Below, piece by piece: positions 16,276 to 25,685 of a stretch of 64,000 bases of DNA. Position 1 is the stretch's first letter. Every line of letters starts with the position of its first letter. The notes beneath the pieces are model-generated. The model worked only from the letters and a program-made list of their open reading frames with translations, was not told where the DNA came from and made no database searches. The translations under genes were made by a program, and so were the position numbers. The DNA is from DAOULY01 sp034414595 (GTDB taxonomy: Bacteria > Chloroflexota > Dehalococcoidia > SZUA-161 > JAUWZY01). Location: the NCBI GenBank assembly GCA_034414595.1, contig DAOULY010000016.1:406956-470955 (forward strand). Reading direction: 5' to 3'.

Positions 16276-16854
16276 ATGAAAGAGGACAATCAGTTCGAAC
16301 ACGTAAAACCAGCCCGGCCAGGAGAGAAGGTGCTGCGGCGGAGAAGAAGACCACGGATAAAGTTGCGTGTGGTGCCTAATGTGCCGGGGTTCGTGAGATT
16401 TCTTAGGGACATAGCTACGCAAACGCCCCTTTTGCCCATGCTTTCCGGTCTTGTTGTGCTGTGGCTCCTTTTTGCGGCAGGGATATATTTCGCTGAGAAT
16501 GGAGCCAGCGGGACGCCAATAAATTCCTACGGTGACGCCCTGTATTGTGCGGTAGCAGCTTTCTCAACTTCGGGCATAGCTGATATGCCTGTAACTGCGG
16601 CTGGAAAGGCATTCTGCGGCATATGGATGGCTTTAGGAAGCCTGATTTTCTTTGGCATCATAGTTGCTACCGTCACTGCATATTGGCAGCTGCCCAGGCG
16701 TCGCCTGAAGCGGGAGATCGTAGCCACCGTCCAGTATAACCTGGAGAAGCTGGAAGAGCTTTCCCTGGAGGAACTGACGACGCTCAAGGATACCACTATC
16801 GGGCTGATCGAAGCTCGCATAGATCAGGTTAAGGCGCAATCACAGCAAGAATAG
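16276..16854 (+). CDS. Two-helix pore-loop membrane protein, ion-channel-like
   Basis: 192 residues from the ATG at 16276, set by AGGAGGTG at 16262-16269. A basic N-terminus (RRRRRPRIK) is followed by a transmembrane helix (about 60-77), a re-entrant segment YCAVAAFSTSGIADMP, and a second helix (about 118-137), then a helical, probably coiled-coil tail. This is the layout of two-helix potassium channels, but the expected TVGYGD filter is replaced by STSGIAD, closer to the pore loops of TrkH/Ktr-type transporters. The ion is therefore uncertain. Confidence 0.55.
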   Translation: MKEDNQFEHVKPARPGEKVLRRRRRPRIKLRVVPNVPGFVRFLRDIATQTPLLPMLSGLVVLWLLFAAGIYFAENGASGTPINSYGDALYCAVAAFSTSGIADMPVTAAGKAFCGIWMALGSLIFFGIIVATVTAYWQLPRRRLKREIVATVQYNLEKLEELSLEELTTLKDTTIGLIEARIDQVKAQSQQE

Positions 16855-16862
16855 CGCATAAT

Positions 16863-17567
16863 ATGCGAGGAGATAACGAGGCCAAGGCGAGATATGTCAA
16901 TGAGATGTTCGCCCGCATTGCCCGTCGCTATGACTTTATGAACAGGCTGATGAGCTTGGGCCGGGACCGCGCTTGGCGCCGGGCTCTGATCAAGGCTGCG
17001 AACCCTCCGAACCCTGGCCGCGTCCTGGATGTAGGCACCGGCACCGCTGACCTAGCCATCGAGCTTGCCGGAGGTGCAGATTCCGTTGTCGCCCTGGATT
17101 TCTGCCCCGAGATGATGTCGCTGGGCCGATACAAAGTGAGCAAAAAGGGAGTCCAGCACAAAATAGAGTTCATCCTGGGAGATGCTGCTGCTCTACCCTT
17201 TGCCGATGATAGCTTCGACTGCGCACTCGCTGGATTTGTCCTGCGTAACATGGCGGACATGCCCCGCTGTCTCGCTGAGATAAGCCGAATACTTAAGCCA
17301 AATGGTTGTATTGCCTTGCTGGAATTGGTCATGCCCCCATCGCGCCTGGTGCGCGCTTTCCATCACCTCTATTTGTGGTGGCTCACTCCCATTATCGGCC
17401 GCGTTGTCACAGGCAACGGCAATGCCTATGCCTATCTGCCCAGGTCAATCGCTGACTTCCCCAAAGCACAAGAGATGAAAGGGGTCTTGGAGCGGATCGG
17501 ATTCCGGAACGTGAGCTACAGACCTCTGAACTTGGGGGCGATTGCAATCTATACCGGCCTTAAGTGA
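16863..17567 (+). CDS. ubiE: UbiE/MenG C-methyltransferase
   Basis: 234 residues. Class I SAM methyltransferase with VLDVGTGTADLAIELA (motif I), SVVALDFCPEMM (motif II) and the UbiE signatures YDFMNRLMSLGRDRAWRR and NMADMPRCLAEISRILKPNG. The family methylates demethylmenaquinone or demethoxyubiquinone; in an anaerobe menaquinone is the likely product. No other quinone genes are nearby, although a geranylgeranyl-reductase-like flavoprotein is at 37.2 kb. Its stop lies 7 bp from the convergent atpC stop. Confidence 0.85.
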   Translation: MRGDNEAKARYVNEMFARIARRYDFMNRLMSLGRDRAWRRALIKAANPPNPGRVLDVGTGTADLAIELAGGADSVVALDFCPEMMSLGRYKVSKKGVQHKIEFILGDAAALPFADDSFDCALAGFVLRNMADMPRCLAEISRILKPNGCIALLELVMPPSRLVRAFHHLYLWWLTPIIGRVVTGNGNAYAYLPRSIADFPKAQEMKGVLERIGFRNVSYRPLNLGAIAIYTGLK

Positions 17568-17574
17568 GGCGGAT

Positions 17575-18000
17575 TCAAGCCGGGCCCTGACGCCTTCTTC
17601 TGCTCTTTTCTGCCACCTTAAGGCGCATCAGGGAGCGGCGGAGGGCAGCTTCAGCACGGGATAGGTCCACCTCAGCGGGACGCGCTCTAATACGTTCCTC
17701 AGCACGGCGCTTGGCTTCCTCAGCACGGCTGGTGTCAACCTCATCAGCACGCTCGGCAACATCGGCCAAGACCACCACCTTGTCCCCACGCACCTCCAGG
17801 AAGCCCCCACTGACGAACATCGAGGTCTCCTCACCATCCTTGCGCACCCGAAGCTCACCTATCTGGAGCATGGTCATCAGCGGGGCATGATGAGGCAAAA
17901 TCGCCAGCTCTCCCTGGACCCCGGGGGCGATGACCACATCAACCTCTTCGGAATAAACCACCCGCTCCGCAGTTATAATCTCAAATTTCAGCCTGGCCAA
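17575..18000 (-). CDS. atpC: ATP synthase F1 epsilon subunit
   Basis: 141 residues. N-terminal beta-sandwich (KFEIITAERVVYSEEVDVVIAPGVQGELAILPHHAPL) and a C-terminal helical hairpin rich in Arg and Ala. It is the last gene of the atp operon. Epsilon couples rotation in the central stalk and can inhibit ATP hydrolysis. No terminator is evident in the 7-bp gap to ubiE. Confidence 0.95.
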   Translation of the reverse strand: MARLKFEIITAERVVYSEEVDVVIAPGVQGELAILPHHAPLMTMLQIGELRVRKDGEETSMFVSGGFLEVRGDKVVVLADVAERADEVDTSRAEEAKRRAEERIRARPAEVDLSRAEAALRRSLMRLKVAEKSRRRRQGPA

Positions 18001-18013
18001 AACTCTACGCTCC

Positions 18014-19399
<1,386 letters not shown>

Positions 19400-19416
19400 G
19401 ATAGCCTCCTTGCCAA

Positions 19417-19695
19417 TCAGACCGGTAATGGATTGGAGCCATAGGAGTAGTAGACTTTGCCCTGGACTGTCCTTTCCTCTGCTGCCTTAAGCTCCACCAG
19501 CTTGTATAGGGCCACATCGAAGGGCTCGGTAGTCACGTCCCAGCCCTCAGATTGAAGGCCAAACTGCGCTCGCAGTTCTCCCCTGGTGAAGGCCTGCTCT
19601 TTGTTCTCCGTGAGAAATATGTGAATTCTCCGGGCCCACCTTTCCACTTCGGCATCTACTATCCCCAGTTCAAACTGTTTTCTTGAGATCGGCAT
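19417..19695 (-). CDS. Unknown 92-residue protein inserted between atpG and atpD
   Basis: 92 residues, no membrane segment, no known motif I recognise. Predicted helices (EVERWARRIHIFLTENKEQAFTRGELRAQFG) and a C-terminal KVYYSYG strand suggest a small winged-helix-like fold. It is spaced 17 bp from both neighbours and in the same orientation, so it is co-translated with the F1 subunits. Position suggests an assembly or regulatory factor of the ATP synthase, but that is only inference from context. Confidence 0.6.
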   Translation of the reverse strand: MPISRKQFELGIVDAEVERWARRIHIFLTENKEQAFTRGELRAQFGLQSEGWDVTTEPFDVALYKLVELKAAEERTVQGKVYYSYGSNPLPV

Positions 19696-19711
19696 AACTT
19701 CATCACCTCTT

Positions 19712-20566
19712 TTACTCCAGCACTGCTGCCCCGCCCACGATGTCCAGGAGTTCCTTGGTGATCATCTCCTGGCGCGCTTTGTTCAGGGTCAGGGTCAGAT
19801 CTTGAATCATCTCGTTGGCACTATCAGTGGCATTGCGCATGGCCACCATGCGCGCCGATTGCTCGCTGGCTATGGATTCCAGTATGGCATGATAAACCTG
19901 CATCTCAACGTAGCGGGGCAAAAGCTCAGCGAGCACTACAAAGGGACTGGGCTCGTAGATATATTCTACATTCTCAATGCGCTCAATCTGCGCCGGCTCA
20001 ATGGGCAAAAGCTCCTGCAATACAGGCCGCTGTGTCACGGTGGACACAAATTGCGCATAGACCAAATATACCTGGTCCATGAGACCATTGCTGTAGTCGT
20101 CGATAACGGTGCGAGAGACAGGCAGGGTATCGGCTAAGGAAGGACGGTCACCGATGCCGGTAAACTCGGCACGGATGTCCCTCCCAACCCTGGCGAAGAA
20201 ATCGCGTCCCTTGCGGCCTACAGTGACCAGAGTGACGGGAGCGCTTTGCTCCAAAATAAAGCTCGCTGTGTGCCGATTGAGATTGGCATTCAACCCGCCG
20301 CAGAGCCCCCGGTCAGGGGTGACATGAATCAGGCCAATACGGTTCACCGGCCTGCGTTCAAGGAGCGGATGAAGCCCAGCCTGAGGTTGAGCGGCGAGAT
20401 CGGCCAGAACCTCGAGCATCTTGCTGGCATAGGGTCGGGCAGTCAATGCCGCATTTTGAGCACGCCTCATCTTGGAGGTGGCGATCATCTCCATGGCCTT
20501 GGTGATCTTGGCCGTGCTCTGGATGCTGCGAATGCGGCGCCGGATGAGCCTGATAGGAACTGCCAT
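19712..20566 (-). CDS. atpG: ATP synthase F1 gamma subunit
   Basis: 284 residues. Central rotor shaft: N-terminal helix RLIRRRIRSIQSTAKITKAMEMIATSKM and C-terminal MRNATDSANEMIQDLTLTLNKARQEMITKELLDIVGGAAVL, both family signatures. Between them is the usual Rossmann-like body (IHVTPDRGLCGGLNANL). Confidence 0.95.
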   Translation of the reverse strand: MAVPIRLIRRRIRSIQSTAKITKAMEMIATSKMRRAQNAALTARPYASKMLEVLADLAAQPQAGLHPLLERRPVNRIGLIHVTPDRGLCGGLNANLNRHTASFILEQSAPVTLVTVGRKGRDFFARVGRDIRAEFTGIGDRPSLADTLPVSRTVIDDYSNGLMDQVYLVYAQFVSTVTQRPVLQELLPIEPAQIERIENVEYIYEPSPFVVLAELLPRYVEMQVYHAILESIASEQSARMVAMRNATDSANEMIQDLTLTLNKARQEMITKELLDIVGGAAVLE

Positions 20567-20573
20567 TTCTCTC

Positions 20574-22082
20574 CTAATAGGGTACGGTCTGCTTGAACTC
20601 CGAGATGGCTGCGGTTAGCGCCTGCTCCAGATCCTCGGGCAACTCTTTCTCGGCGGCGATGCGGTTCCCGATTTCGCTGTGCCTGGTTTCCATGAACTTA
20701 TGAAAGGCATCCTCGAAGTCCCTCGCTTTCTCCACGGGCACATCGTCGAGATGCCCATTGATCACCGCATAGAGTATCATCACCTGCTTTTCCAACGACA
20801 TGGGAACGTACTGTGGTTGCTTCAGAATCTCGGTAACACGTTTGCCTCGCTCGAGTTGGGCCACCGTGGCCTTGTCGAGCTCGGCGGTGCCAAACTGAGC
20901 GAAGGCAGCCAGCTCCCGATATTGAGCCAGGTCCAGTCTCAGCCGTCCGGCAACCCGTCTCATGGCTTTGGTCTGAGCGGTACCACCAACCCGTGAGACC
21001 GATAGCCCCACGTTCAACGCCGGTCTGATCCCGGCGTTGAACAAATCGGCCTCAAGATAGATCTGGCCATCGGTGATGGATATGACATTGGTCGGGATAT
21101 AGGCAGACATATCTGCAGCCTGGGTTTCAATGATGGGCAGTGCCGTGAGTGAGCCGCCACCTTGTTCAGCAGAGTATTTGGCTGCCCGCTCCAGTAGTCG
21201 GCTGTGCAAGTAGAAGACATCGCCAGGATAGGCCTCCCGGCCCGCGGGCCGCCGCAGCAAGAGAGAAACCTGGCGATAGGCCCAGGCATGCTTAGACAGG
21301 TCATCATAGATCACCAATGCCTCACGTCCCTGCTCCATGAACTCCTCACCCATAGCACAGGCAGCGTAGGGTGCCAAGTATTGCAGCGCCGCCGAGTCCG
21401 AAGCATTGGCAGAGACAACAATGGTATGCTCCAGAGCACCATGCTGCTCTAAGGTAGCCACCACCTGGGCCACCTTTGATGCTTTCTGTCCGATTGCAGC
21501 ATAAATGCAGATTAAGTCGCCATTCTTTTGATTGATAATGGTATCGATGCCCAGGGCAGTCTTACCGATAGAGCGATCGCCGATGATAAGCTCACGCTGC
21601 CCCCGTCCGATCGGGATCAGGCTATCGATAGCCTTGATCCCGGTCTGCACCGGGGTGTTCACCGGTTGGCGCATCAAAACATGGGGCGCTACCCGTTCCA
21701 CCGGGCGTGTCCTCTCATATGTGATCGGGCCCTTGCCATCAAGGGGCTGCCCCAGGGGGTCGATTACCCGCCCGATAAGTCCATCTCCTACCGGGGCCTC
21801 AACAATACGGCCGGTACAGCGGACCTCATCGCCCTCTTTTATCTGAGAGTAGTCTCCAAGGATGATGGCGCCAACGCTATCCTCCTCCAAATTCAGGGCT
21901 AATCCCATGGCCTCGCCCGGAAATTCCAGGAGCTCGTTGTATTTGACTCCAGCCAACCCATGAATTCGGGCGATGCCATCTCCAACCTCAACCACGGTAC
22001 CCACGTCCACCGCAGCCACTGTAGTGCCAAATTGCTCGATCTGCTGTCGGATAATGGCAGTGATATCTTGAGCGCGAACCAT
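20574..22082 (-). CDS. atpA: ATP synthase F1 alpha subunit
   Basis: 502 residues. Non-catalytic nucleotide-binding subunit. The P-loop reads GDRSIGKTALGID, slightly off the usual GDRQTGKT. The arginine finger region is present as NVGLSVSRVGG near 373. The start at 22082 follows the atpH stop by 19 bp with GAGGTGAG upstream. Confidence 0.97.
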   Translation of the reverse strand: MVRAQDITAIIRQQIEQFGTTVAAVDVGTVVEVGDGIARIHGLAGVKYNELLEFPGEAMGLALNLEEDSVGAIILGDYSQIKEGDEVRCTGRIVEAPVGDGLIGRVIDPLGQPLDGKGPITYERTRPVERVAPHVLMRQPVNTPVQTGIKAIDSLIPIGRGQRELIIGDRSIGKTALGIDTIINQKNGDLICIYAAIGQKASKVAQVVATLEQHGALEHTIVVSANASDSAALQYLAPYAACAMGEEFMEQGREALVIYDDLSKHAWAYRQVSLLLRRPAGREAYPGDVFYLHSRLLERAAKYSAEQGGGSLTALPIIETQAADMSAYIPTNVISITDGQIYLEADLFNAGIRPALNVGLSVSRVGGTAQTKAMRRVAGRLRLDLAQYRELAAFAQFGTAELDKATVAQLERGKRVTEILKQPQYVPMSLEKQVMILYAVINGHLDDVPVEKARDFEDAFHKFMETRHSEIGNRIAAEKELPEDLEQALTAAISEFKQTVPY

Positions 22083-22101
22083 TTATCTCACCTCCGGTGC
22101 C

Positions 22102-22638
22102 TCATCTGGCCTGGACTAAGCTCTTGCGCAAAGAATCGAGCTTGCTCTTAGTGCTACCGTCGAGGACCCAGTCGCCGATGCGGGCCACAAAGCCACCGAT
22201 AAGGCTCGGGTCCACTTTCGCCGTGAGCACAATCTCAGTCCCTGTTACCGCAGACAAGCGCTGTGAAAGCTTTGCTTTATCCTCTTCATCCAGGGGGACG
22301 GCGGTGGTGACTTCGGCGTGTTCCAGTCCCTGGTAGGCATCAGCCAAACGTTCATATTCAGAAACTATGTCATCTATCAGTCTCAGCCTCCTTCGGGCCA
22401 TTAACAGATACAGTAGATTGAGCAGAAGCTGGTCTGCCCCAGGAAGGCAACGGTTTATCAGCCCGACTTTCTCATCAAGGTGTATTTTGGGGCTGTCCAA
22501 AATGGCCCTGAGCTGAGCCTCGCTCACGGTAGCAGCAATGGCTTTTAACTGCTCAAGCCACTCATGGAGCTGACCTCTATCCAAGGCCAACTGGAAAACC
22601 GCTTGGGCGTGCCTTCTGGCAGCAACTCCTCTGGGCAT
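22102..22638 (-). CDS. atpH: ATP synthase F1 delta subunit
   Basis: 178 residues, all helical N-terminal domain beginning ARRHAQAVFQLALDRGQLHEW and a C-terminal part ending in IGGFVARIGDWVLDGSTKSKLDSLRKSL, the conserved delta tail. Links the F1 head to the peripheral b stalk. Confidence 0.93.
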   Translation of the reverse strand: MPRGVAARRHAQAVFQLALDRGQLHEWLEQLKAIAATVSEAQLRAILDSPKIHLDEKVGLINRCLPGADQLLLNLLYLLMARRRLRLIDDIVSEYERLADAYQGLEHAEVTTAVPLDEEDKAKLSQRLSAVTGTEIVLTAKVDPSLIGGFVARIGDWVLDGSTKSKLDSLRKSLVQAR

Positions 22639-22645
22639 AATCCCC

Positions 22646-23143
22646 TCATTTCTTCAGGGTGGAGCTTTCCTCCAAAACCTCCTCGATGAGCCGACGATGA
22701 CGTTCTTTGTCCAATGTCTCTTTAATCACCTTCTCAGCAGCCAGGATAGCCAAGTCAGCGAACTCCTGGCGCAGGCGTTCAATGGTCTCATCTCGCTCTA
22801 TACCGATCTCAGCCCGGGCCTTCTGGATTAGGGCTTCGGCCTCCTTCCTCGCCTCCTCCCGAGCCTCTGATTTGAGCCTGTCTCCAATCTCGGCAGCTTG
22901 AGCCAATATGCCCTGTCCCTCCTTGCGTGCCTCATCAAGCCTTCTCTGGACCTCTTCCTCCGCTCTGGCCGCTGCCTGTCCTGCAAGCTCGGCCTTATCC
23001 AGGCCCTCCTTGATCCTCTCGGAGCGCTGGTCCAGCATCCTCCTGATCGGCTTATAGCCCAGGAAATAGAGAACAACGAGCAAAAGGATGAAGTTTACAA
23101 TCTGAGCCAGCAGCCCCTGCCAGCTAATACCGATTTCCCCCAC
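22646..23143 (-). CDS. atpF: ATP synthase Fo b subunit
   Basis: 165 residues. One N-terminal membrane helix (QIVNFILLLVVLYFLGYKPI) and then a long charged coiled coil, the peripheral stalk. Only one b-type gene is present, so the stalk is a homodimer. Confidence 0.95.
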   Translation of the reverse strand: MGEIGISWQGLLAQIVNFILLLVVLYFLGYKPIRRMLDQRSERIKEGLDKAELAGQAAARAEEEVQRRLDEARKEGQGILAQAAEIGDRLKSEAREEARKEAEALIQKARAEIGIERDETIERLRQEFADLAILAAEKVIKETLDKERHRRLIEEVLEESSTLKK

Positions 23144-23158
23144 TCCGAGCCCCCTTAA

Positions 23159-23389
23159 CTAGGCGACCATGCTGAGGATGATGGCCACAATTAGAGCATA
23201 GATAGCTACTGCTTCAGCGAAGGCAATACCCAGGATCATATTCATCTGGATCACGCCTCGGGCCTCGGGGTTTCTTCCCAGGGCTTGCATCGCCCCATAG
23301 CCCAGGAGCCCGATCCCGACCCCAGGACCTATAGCCCCCAACCCAATAGCCAGTCCCGCGCCCAGCATTTTCGCGGCTTCTGCTTCCAT
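23159..23389 (-). CDS. atpE: ATP synthase Fo c subunit, proton type by motif
   Basis: 76 residues forming a two-helix hairpin with the polar loop GRNPEARG. The ion-binding carboxylate is the Glu in GIAFAEAVAIY. Sodium-type rings carry Gln in helix 1 (GVGQG) and Ser after the Glu; here these are GVGIG and AEA, so proton coupling is expected. Confidence 0.95.
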   Translation of the reverse strand: MEAEAAKMLGAGLAIGLGAIGPGVGIGLLGYGAMQALGRNPEARGVIQMNMILGIAFAEAVAIYALIVAIILSMVA

Positions 23390-23418
23390 ATCCTATCCTC
23401 CTTAAATCACAGATTTCG

Positions 23419-24357
23419 TTAATGGTCAGCTTCGTGAGGCGTAACGGCCACGGTGGCAAATACAAGGGTAAGGCCGGCGAAGATAAGCGCCTGAACAAAG
23501 CCGAAGAGTAGCTCCAGCCCGTAGAACGGCACGGCAACAATCCACGGAATGAGAAACATGATCAAAAGAAGCAATACCATGCCCGCAGTCATGTTGCCGA
23601 AGAGACGGAAGGTGAAGCTGATTATGCGGATAAATTCGCTCAGGGTCTCCAGAACGCCGACGAATATATCGACAGCTCCCATGGACAACCCACTCAGCCC
23701 AGCACGAACCCGGCCTCTGAATAGTTGACCAAGGCCATGGCGCATTTGACCAACCCTGACGAACTTGGCCATATAGTGGCGAATGCCCAGGGCTCTGATG
23801 CCACTGTACTCCACAAAGACAAAGGAGACCAGGGCCAAGGCCAGGGGGAAGTTGATATCTGTATTGGCCTTACGCAGCAAGGGCTCTTCCACTATCCAGC
23901 CGTGATATGTGCCGACGAAGGCTCCAGCTTGCTCGCCCGAATGGCCGCCGCCGATGGTATCGAAGCCCGGGAGCAGGGAGAGCAAAGCAGCCATGATGAC
24001 ATAGAGGAAAATTGTGGCCACTATGGGGAAGAAGAGGCGGGCGTTTTTCTCTCCTGCTGCGCTCTCCACGAAATTGTACAACGCTTCATAAACTCCCTCT
24101 ACTGCATTTTGCCATCCCCTGGGGATCAGGTTCATCTTGCGCGTGCCAAAGTAGAATATGGCCGCCAGCACGATGATGGCCAACCAGGAGGTCAGGAGTG
24201 TGTTAGTAATGGCAAACGGCCCCAGGTGAAAGAGCTCATCGGCAGGAAGGACAACATGTGGCTGGGGAATAGGGAAAAAGAAAGCGCCAACGGCTACCAG
24301 CACCAAGACAACAAAGACACCAATTACTACTTTACCTAAGCAGCCGAGCTTAGGCAC
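23419..24357 (-). CDS. atpB: ATP synthase Fo a subunit
   Basis: 312 residues with an N-terminal membrane helix and about five to six more. The essential arginine lies in ISFTFRLFGNMTAGM near residue 250. It forms the ion half-channels with the c ring. It overlaps the upstream atpZ-like gene by one base. Confidence 0.95.
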   Translation of the reverse strand: MPKLGCLGKVVIGVFVVLVLVAVGAFFFPIPQPHVVLPADELFHLGPFAITNTLLTSWLAIIVLAAIFYFGTRKMNLIPRGWQNAVEGVYEALYNFVESAAGEKNARLFFPIVATIFLYVIMAALLSLLPGFDTIGGGHSGEQAGAFVGTYHGWIVEEPLLRKANTDINFPLALALVSFVFVEYSGIRALGIRHYMAKFVRVGQMRHGLGQLFRGRVRAGLSGLSMGAVDIFVGVLETLSEFIRIISFTFRLFGNMTAGMVLLLLIMFLIPWIVAVPFYGLELLFGFVQALIFAGLTLVFATVAVTPHEADH

Positions 24358-24584
24358 TACTCATCCTCCTTCTTATCGCGGCTCCGATACAGTGCTGGTC
24401 GAAGGATATTGTACACGCCCACGAAAGCAAGCAATATGCCAAAACCGAGACCAACAAATGCCAGTAACGGTGTACTGTTCAACTTGCTATCAAGCCAGAG
24501 GCCAAGCCAGATTCCACCGGCAATGCATAGCGCAATGTACCAGCCGATACCAACAAACCGGAGTGCTGCCACCCATCTTGGCAT
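24357..24584 (-). CDS. atpZ: AtpZ/AtpI-like small membrane protein heading the ATP synthase operon
   Basis: 75 residues from the ATG at 24584 (AAGGTGGGGG just upstream). A frame 14 residues longer would start upstream of the operon promoter and is rejected. Two helices: FVGIGWYIALCIAGGIWLGLWLD and LAFVGLGFGILLAFVGVYNIL. The family sits at the head of bacterial atp operons and is linked to magnesium or calcium supply and c-ring assembly. Confidence 0.8.
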   Translation of the reverse strand: MPRWVAALRFVGIGWYIALCIAGGIWLGLWLDSKLNSTPLLAFVGLGFGILLAFVGVYNILRPALYRSRDKKEDE

Positions 24585-24603
24585 CCCCCACCTTGCTCGG
24601 TAA

Positions 24604-24609
24604 ATTATA
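24604..24609 (-). promoter_or_regulatory. ATP synthase operon promoter, extended -10
   Basis: Minus-strand TGATATAAT gives a perfect TATAAT (24609-24604) with the extended TG. The -35 (TTTGCT, 17 bp upstream) is weak. Transcription would begin near 24597, only 13 nt before the atpZ ATG. Confidence 0.65.
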
Positions 24610-24645
24610 TCACAAACCGCTTCCATAGCAAATAGAATTTCATTA

Positions 24646-24680
24646 CATAAAAAAAGCCCCGTCGCTGGCCAGGGCCTTAG
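24646..24680 (-). terminator. Intrinsic terminator after the zinc-ribbon gene
   Basis: On the minus strand AAGGCCC and GGGGCTT form a mismatched hairpin followed by a run of eight T. It ends the DUF151/zinc-ribbon transcript just before the atp promoter. Confidence 0.6.
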
Positions 24681-24702
24681 TGGTCTGCATTCGATGAGCC
24701 AT

Positions 24703-25032
24703 TTACTTCCCGGTCAAAAGCTCGGAGATGTCGCCGTCAAAATCCTTGAGGAAGTTATGCATATCTAATACAGCATCGAGTTCGATTGCTTCGTTTTGGG
24801 CGAACTTCTCATACTCGTCCTCGCTAAAATCCGTAACAAGCTCTCGGGGACTGTTCTCCTCAACCACAGCAGCGACCAAGCCCTGGATGCCACAGGACGG
24901 ACAAGAGACACTTACTACCCAGAGTTCTCCCTCCTGTCCTAAAATGCTGACATCTTCGACTTGGTAAGAATGCTCACAATTACTACACCTAATTACAGAG
25001 AGCAACCGTTCCAGAAAAGACCCCTTGCTCAT
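24703..25032 (-). CDS. Zinc-ribbon protein of unknown function
   Basis: 109 residues. CSNC (about 16-19) and CPSC (about 44-47) form a zinc ribbon at the N-terminus; the C-terminal 50 residues are acidic and helical. Its ATG overlaps the stop of the bifunctional-nuclease gene (ATGA), so the two are translationally coupled. No known family recognised. Confidence 0.65.
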   Translation of the reverse strand: MSKGSFLERLLSVIRCSNCEHSYQVEDVSILGQEGELWVVSVSCPSCGIQGLVAAVVEENSPRELVTDFSEDEYEKFAQNEAIELDAVLDMHNFLKDFDGDISELLTGK

Positions 25033-25586
25033 GACTTGTCTTTATCTTTATCTTTATCTTTATCTTGGCCTCTATCTAAGTCCTCTAGGTTCAGAGTATC
25101 GATGAACTCGCGGAATGCCGATAGCTTGTTTAGCTCGTCTTCGCCGATCTGGCCCGAAGTGGCTGGCCTTGGCTTGCCAGTCTCACGGTCGATGATGATT
25201 CCCGCCTTATCCAACACCGTTTCTTCAGCGTAGATCGGAGCTTGAACTCTTACCGCGAGGGCCATGGCATCACTGGGCCGAGAATCAACCTCGACTTGCT
25301 TACCATCGACATCGAGAATGAGCTTAGCATAGAAGGTATCGTTCTGGAGGTCGCAGACGATGATCGAGTTGATCGAGGCTCCCAGGGCACCAATGACAGA
25401 TTGTAACAGGTCATGTGTCAGGGGGCGAGGCACGGAGACGCCTTGTAGCTTGATGGCAATGGCATCAGCCTCAGCAGGCCCAATCCAGATGGGGAGATAG
25501 CGCTCAGTCCCTTTCTCCCTCAAAATCACCACCCGCTGGTAGTTCATCATGCTGACTCTGATGCTCTCGATGGTCATCTCTACCAT
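25029..25586 (-). CDS. Bifunctional nuclease family (DUF151) protein
   Basis: 185 residues from the ATG at 25586; an earlier ATG at 25607 lies before the predicted transcription start. The BFN/DUF151 core is clear: VVILREKGTERYLPIWIGPAEADAI, RPLTHDLL and VDSRPSDAMALAVR. Members have been reported with DNase and RNase activity, but the biological role is unclear. The C-terminus is a repetitive Asp-Lys tail encoded by a hexanucleotide repeat. Confidence 0.85.
   Translation of the reverse strand: MVEMTIESIRVSMMNYQRVVILREKGTERYLPIWIGPAEADAIAIKLQGVSVPRPLTHDLLQSVIGALGASINSIIVCDLQNDTFYAKLILDVDGKQVEVDSRPSDAMALAVRVQAPIYAEETVLDKAGIIIDRETGKPRPATSGQIGEDELNKLSAFREFIDTLNLEDLDRGQDKDKDKDKDKS
25039..25066. 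repeat. Hexanucleotide microsatellite (TCTTTA)n
   Basis: Four perfect TCTTTA units (25039-25062) plus a partial unit, encoding the Asp-Lys tail of the DUF151 protein. A multiple of three, so copy changes alter tail length but not frame. Confidence 0.85.
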
Positions 25587-25605
25587 CTCACACCCCCACT
25601 GATGC

Positions 25606-25634
25606 ATTCTAAACTAAGTGACACTCACTGTCAA
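25606..25634 (-). promoter_or_regulatory. Promoter of the DUF151/zinc-ribbon pair
   Basis: Minus-strand TTGACA (25634-25629), 17-bp spacer, TAGAAT (25611-25606). Start near 25599, 13 nt before the chosen ATG. Confidence 0.65.
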
Positions 25635-25647
25635 CCTCGATTTGCCC

Positions 25648-25676
25648 TTGACGCTGGTCGAGGGCATTGCTAATAT
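25648..25676 (+). promoter_or_regulatory. pyrF promoter
   Basis: TTGACG (25648-25653), 17-bp spacer, TAATAT (25671-25676). Predicted start near 25683, only a few bases before the possible ATGs at 25686 and 25695. Confidence 0.6.
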
Positions 25677-25685
25677 CAAGGCGAA

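Noticed and set aside
23159..23389. Sodium-type c ring
   Set aside because: The Gln and Ser ligands of sodium-binding c subunits are replaced by Ile and Ala.
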